Part shown: one piece after another, positions 34,255-43,550 of the stretch
Position numbering within the stretch: the first letter of the stretch is position 1
How the letters are laid out: each line of letters opens with the position of its first letter
Assembly: GCA_946800325.1 (NCBI GenBank)
Contig: OX326961.1
Span: 52,096,793-52,160,792 of the forward strand
DNA length: 64,000 bases
Direction of reading: 5' to 3'
Source of the DNA: Luzula sylvatica
Taxonomy: Eukaryota > Streptophyta > Magnoliopsida > Poales > Juncaceae
Notes under the pieces: generated by a model
Seen by the model: only the letters and a program-made list of their open reading frames with translations
Databases searched by the model: none
Told to the model about the DNA's origin: nothing
Made by a program: the position numbers and the translations under genes

Positions 34255-34841
34255 GAATCCTTCATGGGTCTCTCTCTCACTCACCTCTTCACTTTCAAAC
34301 ATTCAAACCTAAAAAGAGAGAAACCCTAAGCTGTGATTTTCTATATCCATTGATAAGCTTGAGAAAACCTCTATAGATCGTTGATCTACTTTCGATATTC
34401 TCCACTATCGTATCCCACTCACGTGACCGATCACGTTGTAGCTCGATTAGTGAAAAAGTATAATAGGCTAGTGCAACAAATTGTAAAGAGCCTAAGCTAT
34501 AGATCGATAGAAGCGTGTAAATCGATCTAGGCAAATCCTTGTAATCGAGTTGAGTTGGAATTCAATCGAAAGCCAAAAAGAGGCACAAGGCATTCCCGGA
34601 GACGTAGGTACTCGCAAATAATTGAGTCGGTCAATTAAGCGAGTAAAGGATGAGTTAAAGCTACAAAGCAACCACCTACCGAACTTCGTAAACAAACATC
34701 TTGTGTCAAAGTGTTTGTACGGTATCATCTTTATCATCTAAATTATTATTTATTCCGCACCGTAAATTAGGTTTAAATCTAAACTAAGTGTAAGTTAGAT
34801 TGCCAAATTTACCCCCCTCTAGGTTAGAATTAACAAACAAT

Positions 34842-34853
34842 TGGTATCAGAGC
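34842..34853 (+). other. Primer binding site (tRNA-iMet)
   Basis: TGGTATCAGAGC begins two bases after the 5' LTR end. Confidence 0.92.
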
Positions 34854-34911
34854 AAAATACTAACCGTCTCTTTGAGTAAAGGTGACAATTTGTATAACGA
34901 TCAAGGCATTA

Positions 34912-36090
34912 ATGGTAACATCAATGGATGATGTGGTAGAAAGAGCAATTCAAGCTATGATCCTCCAACGAGCTTCAATACCTAAACTATGTGCACCACA
35001 CTCTCCGAGCTTCACCTCTCACGCATCCTCATCTAATTCACCATATAACCGAGGTAATGAGGTAATTCTCAACCCTATATTCCATTCAATTAGTCCAACC
35101 CCGAGTTCATGTTCCTCACCAAAATTCAACACGAAACTCGAACTTGAATCATTCGACGACCTCTTAAGAGACGTTGATGAACCTTGTTCAAAGGAGAGAA
35201 AAGACAAGAGCACAATTCTAGCTCTAAATGCAAAGGTAGCTTCCCTAGAACTATCAGTAAAAGCATACCAAGCACAATTAAAGGAATTCCAAGGCTTCTC
35301 AAAGTGTGAATGTAAAACCCTCAACCTTGAGATATCACACCTAAGATTAGAACTCCAAAACTCCAAAGTAGAAAATGAATCCTTGAAGAAGGCTTGTGCA
35401 TCACATGCACCAAGCACCCCATCATTGGATCAAATATTGAAAGGGGCGTTAGTGGGACAGAAGCCAAACGACAAGTCGGGTCTCGGGTTCAAAAAGGAGA
35501 GTAAACCCGGTCTCTCAAAATCCAATGATCAAAAAGGTAAACGGGAGAACAATCAACGAAACAATCGCGGAAATGCATTCATATACCGTGACCAAAACAA
35601 AGGTAAGAATGTTAGAATGGAACACCCTACAAATAATCGGTTCTATCATAGGGATAACCATTTTACGCAACCATCATCCCAGAGACGTACCGATTTGGGA
35701 CGACCCGAGTGTTGGTTTCAACGGGGATCAAATGGGTATTTTTATGAGGTAAACTACCCCGCCAACCGTCCATATCAACCGAAGGCTCCTAGACCTTACA
35801 ACCATACGCGCAAACCTTTTCAACCAAAAAACAATTTTTTCAACTCAACCAAACCGATACCTCAAAAGAAAACCCTAACAAACCAACTCTCAAATCACTT
35901 TGTCAAGAGTTCCGAAACCATCAACAAACCGACAATTGCTTTTTGCAATTATTGTTGTAAGTTAGGACACATATCCACGAATTGTGATCTTCGCCATCCA
36001 AAATCCACTCCAAAATTTGTATGGATGCGTAAAGATAGACACACCATGGGTCCCTCCACCTCAAAGGGTGTTGGACCACCAAGGACCTAA
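34912..36090 (+). CDS. Gag-like protein with CCHC zinc knuckle
   Basis: This 392-residue frame starts at the ATG at 34912 (another at 34924). A Ser/Pro-rich N-terminus is followed by a heptad-like coiled-coil region (about residues 100-165) and a basic Asn/Gln/Arg-rich stretch. The zinc knuckle C-x2-C-x4-H-x4-C (CNYCCKLGHISTNC) lies at residues 345-358. Gag packages element RNA into particles in the cytoplasm. The globular N-terminal gag domain seen in related elements is not evident, so the protein may be shortened. It ends where pol should begin, with a short GPSTSKGVGPP tail. Confidence 0.8.
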   Translation: MVTSMDDVVERAIQAMILQRASIPKLCAPHSPSFTSHASSSNSPYNRGNEVILNPIFHSISPTPSSCSSPKFNTKLELESFDDLLRDVDEPCSKERKDKSTILALNAKVASLELSVKAYQAQLKEFQGFSKCECKTLNLEISHLRLELQNSKVENESLKKACASHAPSTPSLDQILKGALVGQKPNDKSGLGFKKESKPGLSKSNDQKGKRENNQRNNRGNAFIYRDQNKGKNVRMEHPTNNRFYHRDNHFTQPSSQRRTDLGRPECWFQRGSNGYFYEVNYPANRPYQPKAPRPYNHTRKPFQPKNNFFNSTKPIPQKKTLTNQLSNHFVKSSETINKPTIAFCNYCCKLGHISTNCDLRHPKSTPKFVWMRKDRHTMGPSTSKGVGPPRT

Positions 36091-36655
36091 ATCATGTGTG
36101 AAAAATTCACTCCCTCACCACACTACCATAAGCCAAACATTGAGGGGGAGTATGAGTACAAGAATTCATATTAGATTGACTGTCAATATGAATTCCCTAT
36201 TTTTTTTCTAAAATGTTTTTAACTATCTACACACTTACAAAAAGGGCAAGAAAGGTATTTCGCTTCCATGTAGGCACACAAGAGCGAAGAGAGAAGTTGA
36301 AGAGCTCATCGTATACAACACTTCACGATCTACCGTAGAGGAAAAATGAGCTCTAGAAATCGATCAAGAACTCTCCTTCGTAAGCTTGGTTCTCGGATCC
36401 ATGACCGGAGCAAAGGTATAATCCCTCTATAAATGACTTAAGCATTAAAGTTATTTATAGCTATACAAATATCATCGATTGTCTTGAATACTCGCATGCT
36501 CATTTTTATAAAATTTTTGTACACAATTTTAAAAAAAAAAAAAAATTGCATACTTCCACATCCATAAAACCTATTTTAAATAAAATATATTTTTTTTTTG
36601 GAATTTTTGACACACAAAGCCTCTTCAAAATCAAAATTTTAAAACTTCTTCTCAG
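36091..36655 (+). other. Post-gag junction and leader-like region
   Basis: Pol is absent. A TTGAGGGGGAGTATGAG tract like those after pol lies at about 36141-36157. Next comes a GA-rich exon-like segment ending AAAG/GTATAATCC (about 36415), a possible splice donor. An A-rich run lies at about 36531-36545. It could be the 5' UTR and intron of the downstream ORF; this is inference. Confidence 0.4.
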
Positions 36656-36660
36656 AAGAT

Positions 36661-36985
36661 AGTCCGTTACAACGCACCAATGTGCGTTACAACGGAACTC
36701 ATGAAGGCAAGCTAAAACCTGCTACATCATAAGTCTCGTTACAACTGATAAACCAATCCGTTGCAACGGATATGCCCTCTCCGTGGTAACGGAAGTTCCT
36801 GTGTTACAACGGTCTACCTCAGCTCAGAAAGCCTCTCCAAACACAGAAGTTCGTTATAACGGATAAACCAATCCGTTACAACGGACATGTGCGTTACAAC
36901 GAACCTGTTTCGTTGTAACGAACTACTGAAATACCAGTTCAATACCCCCAAAATCGACGATTGCGTTACAACGTAACTAAACTTC
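36661..36985. promoter_or_regulatory. Dyad array CCGTTACAACGG in front of the extra ORF
   Basis: About a dozen dyads of the form CGTT-NN-AACG. Centres are mostly AC, also GC, AT and GT, never CG. They are spaced 20-35 bp and end about 80 bp before the ORF start. The flanking GTNC/GNAC pattern matches the LTR arrays. Confidence 0.75.
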
Positions 36986-37063
36986 CGTTGCAACGGAGTT
37001 CACGATAACTGCATAAAACATGTTCGACTGCTTTCTTCCTAACACTCTCTCTCTCTCTCGAAA

Positions 37064-38339
37064 ATGTCAACAAAGAGGGCCAAACGACCATTACCAACCG
37101 GCAATCGCCGATTTGAGTTCAATAATACCGAAAACCACTACCTCTTCGAATCAATTACGCGAGCACGCAAATTTCAGGACGAGTTCAAAGAGCGTCCGGT
37201 GGCAAAATGCTTTTAAGTGGAAATTCCCCCCGAGGCTATCACGCTTCGCAAAAAAGTGCAACATCGAATTGACAATTGGAGTCTCGGTGGGTTGTGTAGT
37301 CTTCAATACCCCGCATACAACCAAATCGTGCGTCTTTTCTACGCTCATGCCAAGCACGACGATGATGAGAAATGCATTCGAAGCTATCTCCTTGGTAAGG
37401 AGATAACTATTTCCGAATCAAATTTAATCGAATGGCTTGGGTTGTCCGCGGACGGTGAGAGGTTCTATATTAGTCGTGGTTATTCGTATCACGGAAACGA
37501 CTCGGACGAGGTAGACAAAATCATCATGAATGATAGAATATACGATTACGCCACGAAACACCAACCAAATCTGCGGGTCACTTGGCAAATCGGGAACAAC
37601 GTTCTCACCCCGGTTGTAAAACTCAAAACAAATCTCGAAGCTCGCATGTTTCAAAACAAATCAAGCTCGAAACAAGGTTTTGATCTACAACCTTTGGTAC
37701 CAAGATACACCCACCATCAACGTTCCAAACTTGATCATCAAACATATGGAATACTCATTGCGAGTCGGCACCTCCTCTCTTCCCTATGGACACATAATCA
37801 CTCTCGCATGTTTCAAATTCGGGATTACAATACCGGAATCTGATTGGCCATTCGGGAAGGTAACAACCGAAAATTTCTTGACTCCCAAACGCCTCGAAGT
37901 TTTCGGATTAACTCGCAAAGGCAAGAAAGCACTCTCGGACCACTATAGTCGAAACAACCGAGCCAGTCCATACCACTTTCCCGAGATTCCCTCCGCATGG
38001 GTTTCTTTTGACCCTCCGGCGCAAGAGACCGCCAATCCTCCGGAATCCTCCCGCGGGCACAAACGCCGTGCACTCAATGATGGTTCGAGCTCATCCACTC
38101 AACCATCGTTCACTCTCGAGGACGTCCAAGCACTTCTCGAAGCCCAAACCCTCGCCATAAACACTCGCACCGAAGAAATACGAGATGAGATCTTCGCCGA
38201 CAACGCTCTCACCCGGAGCCATGCGGTTCAACTTCGTGCCGAACTATTTGAACGCATGGACACCAAGTTCAAGGCATTGAACCGTCTCCTTCAAACCAAC
38301 GACGATCCCGAGGAGGAAGACTTGACCGGAGACGATTAG
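37064..38339 (+). pseudogene. Extra ORF, plant transposon-associated protein, two lesions
   Basis: The ATG at 37064 opens MSTKRAKRPLPTGNRR, followed by an F-x-SITRARKFQDEFKERPVAKCF segment typical of the 'putative plant transposon protein' (PF20167-like) and ATHILA ORF1-like groups. A TAA stop at 37214-37216 interrupts it after 50 codons. It resumes (IPPEAITLRKKV, SYLLGKEITIS, EWLGLS) and changes frame near 37670-37685. The last part (37680-38339) has an acidic, helix-rich C-terminus ending PEEEDLTGDD. Function is unknown; env-like and DNA-binding roles have been suggested for extra ORFs of plant LTR elements but not shown here. A related fragment lies at 2194-2413. Confidence 0.6.
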
Positions 38340-38807
38340 AGTTGTGTGCGTCCACCTAGCTCATTAGAGCATAAAAATATTTTCTAAAATTAGTAACTAA
38401 TTGCATGTTTCTTTGTCATATTTGTTTTCGAAACTCTTGTTTAGTTGTGCTAAAATTTGAAATTGTGTTAAGAATAGATTTGGTTAAAATATTTGTGCAA
38501 ATGAGTATTATATTTTTAGTTAACATTTTCATTAAAAAAATTCAAAAACTATATCACATACTAATCTCAAAAATCATTCATAATTTAAAGAGTATTCAGC
38601 TACATTAAAGCCTATACACGAGCGATATGCACGTGTTTAGGGGGAGCTTATATGTAGGTGGAGCTTTCCTTCATGATTTTTCCATTACACTCCCTTTTGA
38701 TCCACTTTCAAAAAGGGGGAGAAAGGATAATCGTATTGGAAAGATACCGATAATCGATGTATCTCTCCAAATTGACATTGTTTTGAAATGAATCAAAAGG
38801 GGGAGTT
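38340..38807 (+). other. Post-ORF region and polypurine tract
   Basis: AT-rich sequence, then 38644-38807 (the segment duplicated at 33231-33394) ending AAAAGGGGGAG before the LTR. Confidence 0.7.
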
Positions 38808-40253
38808 TGTTGGTTCAAATTTCCTATTGTTTGATTATCTCAAATACAATGTCGATACTACTAACAAAATCTAGCAAGATAACTGTGTAGGAGACAGGTA
38901 CAAAATGAAATGATCAATCAAGAATAACAAGGATCAAAGACGTCGAAGAATCCCGGAGAAAATCAAGACGCACATGAATGAAGATGATGAAGAGCTTCGA
39001 AGGAACAAGAAGCAAAACAAAAGAAGATTAGAAGGAAGGCCATTGAAGCATATCAAGAATCAAGATGTCGAAGCCTTCCGTGAGTGGGATTCGCCACAAA
39101 TAAACCATAGGTAGAAACCTAGTAGAACTCAAGTAAAATCATGTTCAAAATAACAAAGAGTTCAGTCAAGCAGGAAGTGCGTTCTGAACGAACTCAAAGT
39201 CCGTTCAGAACGGACTTGCCACATATCAAAACTTTAAACCTTGATTAGAACCAAACGTGTCACAGGGATGTGTGTGTTCGAACGAACAATCATGTCCGTT
39301 CGAACGGACAATTAGAATCCGTTCACCCACCTTCTGAGTGCGTTGAACGGACAATCCTTCCTGTGAACGGAAAAATGTAACAGGGATGTGTGCGTTCGAA
39401 CGAACACACATGTGCGTTCGAACGGACAACCTGGAATCCGTTCACCCACTTTTCAGTGCGTTGAACGGACTCTTGTTCCTGCGAACGCAAAATGCTATGT
39501 ATAATTGAGTCCGTTACGAATGGACATTGTCCGTTCGAACGGACCCAAGATGTACTTGCACGTTATTTTGAAACGGCTAGTGCAAACTACAAGTGCGTTC
39601 TGAACGGACTTTATGCGTTCGAACGCACTACAAGTTTTCTGAAGGATTTCTATAGAGAGTATAAATAGAATCCTTCATGGGTCTCTCTCTCACTCACCTC
39701 TTCACTTTCAAACATTCAAACCTAAAAAGAGAGAAACCCTAAGCTGTGATTTTCTATATCCATTGATAAGCTTGAGAAAACCTCTATAGATCGTTGATCT
39801 ACTTTCGATATTCTCCACTAATCGTATCCCACTCACGTGACCGATCACGTTGTAGCTCGATTAGTGAAAAAGTGTAATAGGCTAGTGCAACAAATTGTAA
39901 AGAGCCTAAGCTATAGATCGATAGAAGCGTGTAAATCGATCTAGGCAAATCCTTGTAATCGAGTTGAGTTGGAATTCAATCGAAAGCCAAAAAGAGGCAC
40001 AAGGCATTCCCGGAGACGTAGGTACTCGCAAATAATTGAGTCGGTCAATTAAGCGAGTAAAGGGTGAGTTAAAGCTACAAAGCAACCACCTACCGAACTT
40101 CGTAAACAAACATCTTGTGTCAAAGTGTTTGTACGGTATCATCTTTATCATCTAAATTATTATTTATTCCGCACCGTAAATTAGGTTTAAATCTAAACTA
40201 AGTGTAAGTTAGATTGCCAAATTTACCCCCCTCTAAGTTAGAATTAACAAACA
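38808..40253 (+). repeat. 3' LTR
   Basis: One base longer than the 5' LTR because of an A insertion near 39820. It ends AAACA directly against NLR-A coding sequence at 40254. Confidence 0.94.
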
Positions 40254-40620
40254 GTGTTTCCAAGACTTCGGATGCTGGACATAACTAATTGCATCATGGA
40301 GCATTTGACTTGGATCGTGCACCTCCCATTCCTTCAAACATTGTGGGTCTTGCTTCTTTATGAAGGAGTTGGTCAGAGATGATCAAGAAGGGAAGAATAC
40401 AACCACGTGTTTTTCTTCATTGAGGTTTATGCAGCTGTATGACATGGAGAACTTGGAAAGCATTTGTGATCCCAATTTTGCTTTACCGTCTCTGAGGATT
40501 CTTGAAATTGATCGGTGTCCCAAACTAAAGAAGCTTCCATTCCCGAATGGCACCATCCCGTCTACCCTGGAAATAGTTGGCGAGGAGTGGTTGGATGACT
40601 ATAATCTAATCCATCATTGA
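40254..40620 (+). pseudogene. CC-NB-ARC-LRR copy A, 3' fragment
   Basis: Starts in the LRR at the position matching 58602 of NLR-B and runs to a stop at 40620. A 5-bp deletion near 40347 shifts the frame, and a 15-bp in-frame gap follows near 40415. The C-terminus (40360-40620) keeps MKELVRD, NLESICDPNFALPSL and a VGEEWLDDYN end, which is the usual kind of NLR tail and differs from NLR-B. Relative to NLR-B, about 1.05 kb between the two parts of copy A is missing. Confidence 0.9.
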
Positions 40621-41285
40621 CAATACGTGTCAAACTTCTCGGTAGAATTGTTTCTTCCCCTCACTTTTCCCTTTTGTGAAGCGGTGTCGGACGCTTAGAG
40701 TGCTTTGGTACGAACATTTTTGTTTTCCTTTTTAGAGTTCTGATATAATAAATTACAAAATAATTATATATTTTGTACCTAGGACAGGAATTCTGAGCGT
40801 GTGATTTTTAGGTTTATGATTGGGATTTTAATTATTTGTATGAATTGTTTGGAATTTATAAATTTGGGTTGTAATTGTTTGAATTTCTATAAGGGATTAT
40901 TTCAATTAAATAAAAGCAGGGAACTCAAAAAGTGATTTGGTATATTGTTGGCGACTTTAGTCAATTTTCTCCGTAGTGCCATTTCTTCCCATCTCTTTTC
41001 TCTTTTTAGAGTTCAGACATAACATATTACAAATAATTATGTATTTTGTACCTAGGGCAGGAATTTTTCGATCGTTTGAAGTTTATGATTGGGATTTTTG
41101 TTGATTTGTATGAATTATTTGAAATTTAATATTTATAAATTTGAATTGTAATTTGTATGAATTTTATTTTGGAACAAATAAATGCAAATAATGATTTTAT
41201 ATATTGTTGTGCTATTTGTTATTCCGACCCCAGTTTGCTACTGTGCCAGTGTTCTTGTGTGTTTGATTTTTAAAGATAGCTAGAA
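40621..41285. other. NLR-A 3' flank with internal duplication
   Basis: Two related segments of about 250-300 bp (from about 40660 and about 40945) contain TTTTTAGAGTTC, TATTTTGTACCTAGG and GATTGGGATTTT. Unit B has only one (58960-59180). They probably represent 3' UTR and terminator sequence. Confidence 0.6.
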
Positions 41286-41706
41286 GTTACCCTCGCTCCG
41301 CTTCGGTTTAATTATTTCACAACTAAAAGAAATTAATATGTAAAATTATTTTAAAATAAATATATTATATGGGACGTAAAAAATATTTGTCATTTCACTA
41401 AAAAATTCACATATAAAATTATTTTAAAATAAATGTATTATATGGGACGTAAAAAATATTTGTCATTTCGCTAAAAAATTCACATATAAAATTCTTATCC
41501 AAAAATAAGTATAATTATGCACACACATGTTGTATTTTGACTCATTGTACTATTCTCACGTACTTACATATTATAACATGATAATGAATGATTAATCGCA
41601 GTAACAACTTATATCAATAGCTTGTATTATTTATTTAAAAATAGTGTCCAAATTTTTCACATATTTGTATAATTAGTACATCAAAGAATATGTAAAAAAT
41701 ACTTAA

Positions 41707-42465
41707 TTTGAACTTGAAAGTGACAAATTTTTATTTTGCATGATAAATTCAATGAAAACAATATACATACATAGTACATGTATCATTGACATGATATATG
41801 TAATATTTCGTTAATTTTTTCAACACGTGCAACTAAAATAATTCAATTTTCAAAGGCATAAATTATTTGACTTTGGTTTAATTTTTATTCAAAATTGTAA
41901 TATAATTTTGGTTTGATTTGTCTCACAAAAATTGTAGAAAAGAAGAAGGGAAAAAAAATTTGAACTTGAAAGTAACAAATTTTTATTTTGCAGGATAAAT
42001 TCAATGAAAACAATATACATACATAGTACATGTATCATTGACATGACATATATATAATATTTCGTTAATTTTATTCAACACATGCAACTAAAATAATCCA
42101 ATTTTCAAAGGCATAAATTATTTGACTTTGGTTTAATTTTTATTCAAAATTGTAATATAATTTTGGTTTGATTTGTCTCACAAAAATTGTTGAAAAGAAG
42201 AAGGGGAAAAAATTTGAACTTGAAAGTAACAAATTTTTATTTTGCAGGATAAATTCAATAAAAACAATATACATACATAGTACATGTATCATTGACATGA
42301 TATATATAATATTTCGTTAATTTTATTCAACACGTGCAACTAAAATAATCCAATTTTCAAAGGCATAAATTATTTGACTTTGGTTTAATTTTTATTCAAA
42401 ATTGTAATATAATTTTGGTTTGATTTGTCTCACAAAAATTGTAGAAAATAAGAAGGGAAAAAAAA
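41707..42465. repeat. 253-bp tandem array, three copies
   Basis: Units start near 41710, 41962 and 42216 at TGAACTTGAAAGT and share ATACATACATAGTACATGT and CAAAGGCATAAATTATTTG. Divergence is a few per cent. Confidence 0.92.
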
Positions 42466-42482
42466 TGTGCTTCATAAAGACA

Positions 42483-42560
42483 GAAATTAATAAGAGGCCG
42501 GATTTGAACTCCAGTCCTCTAGATAATAGGCCAACATAGCAACAACGTGCACAACTAATT
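42483..42560 (-). repeat. tRNA-like segment 1 (degenerate)
   Basis: The minus strand has GGAGTTCAAATCCGGCC, a TΨC-arm-like box B, and flanks that match segment 2 (ATATCACTAAAAT and TAATTTNTG). Box A is degenerate. Confidence 0.45.
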
Positions 42561-42617
42561 TTAGTGATATGTATCCAATTTATCAAATTTATACTCTTAA
42601 CGGATAATACACAAAAA

Positions 42618-42705
42618 TTAAAGGAATCCGGCAGGGTTTGAACTCCGAACCTCCTGAAAGCACGCCGAGCAACTTACCAGCTTAGCTAAATGATTTTAGT
42701 GATAT
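42618..42705 (-). repeat. tRNA-like segment 2 (SINE-head type)
   Basis: Minus-strand box A TAGCTAAGCTGG (42677-42688) fits the RNA polymerase III consensus. Box B GAGTTCAAACC (42635-42645) fits with one or two changes. There is no complete acceptor stem, so it is not a working tRNA gene. Confidence 0.55.
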
Positions 42706-42784
42706 TCTATTTTTCTCTATATTTACAGGATCGGCACGGATTCTTTGGCGAACTTCATAAGAAGTAAAAACTCATTCATTAAAA

Positions 42785-42865
42785 ATATGCTCAGATGCGG
42801 GTATCAAACCCGCCTTCAGCATCGCACTAACATGTTATACCAACTGCGCTAGCTCAAGTTTGTCA
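42785..42865 (-). repeat. tRNA-like segment 3 (SINE-head type)
   Basis: Minus-strand box A TAGCGCAGTTGG (42840-42851) fits the consensus. Box B GGTTTGATACC (42800-42810) has one change. GCGGG/CCCGC forms a TΨC-type stem. Confidence 0.6.
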
Positions 42866-42954
42866 TATTATTCAGCGTTTTATGTATTTATTGAGTCGCA
42901 CACGACGGATCAGCACAAGATTCTTCATCAGACATTAAAAGTACAATTATACAT

Positions 42955-43550
42955 AAGCTGTAGTCTGTACCCCTTGAGGTGTTTTAAGTGATTTTTAAAT
43001 CTAAATTTCACTGGATTGTTATCCAAATATTAGAAATTTATCACTATGAACATCGTTTTGCAGAATTCACCGTCGATGGCGCAGCTACGCGATGTACCAA
43101 TCGTACATACAAAGGCTCTTGTGAGACGATATGGTATTAAGAAAAAAATAAAACAATATTCAGTAAAGCAAGAAATATCCGTGCTCATTATAAATCACAT
43201 TTATACTGTCCAAAATACAAATTTTATTTGCAAGAAAATATTGACGAACCCTGATTAAGCCTAATTAAACCAAATAGTAATATAAAAGCTCGGTAACCAA
43301 ACCTGAAGCTCTAGTTCATCCCTCATGGAACCAAGTAGTTCGTGAATATCACACTTTTCTCGGGAAAGTAGTTCGTGAATATCACACTTTTCTTGGGAAA
43401 TAGTCTATCCCTAATCGAACAAAAGTCCCAGAATTCATTTAATTCATCAAAAAGAAATCGAAAATTAAATTCCAGAAGAAATATCACTATTCGACGGGTC
43501 CCAGAATTTAATTCATTTAATTCAACAAAAGTCCCAGAATTCATTGTAAA
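42955..43550. other. Spacer between NLR-A and kinase-A, duplicated in unit B
   Basis: Matches 59310-59805 with interruptions. No gene. Its right end (43493-43550) is filler at a deletion that removed the last kinase exon. Confidence 0.7.

Larger units (their letters stand above)
33395..34839 (+). repeat. 5' LTR with dyad array
   Basis: TGTTGGTTC start and ATTAACAAACA end. Dyad array at 33765-34215, TATA box at 34247-34254. Confidence 0.93.
33395..40253 (+). mobile_element. 6.9-kb LTR element with gag and extra ORF but no pol
   Basis: LTRs of 1445 and 1446 bp (TGTTGG start, AAACA end) differ at roughly ten positions by eye, so the copy is young. A tRNA-Met primer site and a polypurine tract are present. 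The interior has a gag frame and a downstream extra ORF; no protease, integrase, RT or RNase H was found. The zinc-knuckle gag resembles copia (Sirevirus-like) elements. The right end inserts directly into the LRR coding sequence of NLR-A. Confidence 0.93.
41286..42954. mobile_element. Insertion in unit A absent from unit B
   Basis: Unit B joins AAAGATAA...AGCTAGAA to AGCTGTAGTCTGTACC (about 59290-59320) with a few bases between, while unit A has about 1.67 kb there. The left end (TTACCCTCGCTCCGCTTCGG) resembles a minus-strand Helitron 3' hairpin region, but no clean CTRR/T junction is seen. It holds two 73-bp repeats (41338-41484), a 253-bp tandem array and three tRNA-like segments. Confidence 0.6.

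Noticed and set aside
41278..41300. CTAG as a clean minus-strand Helitron end
   Set aside because: Unit B carries AGCTAGAA without the insertion, so CTAG is host sequence and the required A/T junction is not met.
42483..42865. Functional tRNA genes
   Set aside because: Box A and B are present in part, but acceptor stems and complete cloverleaves are not.
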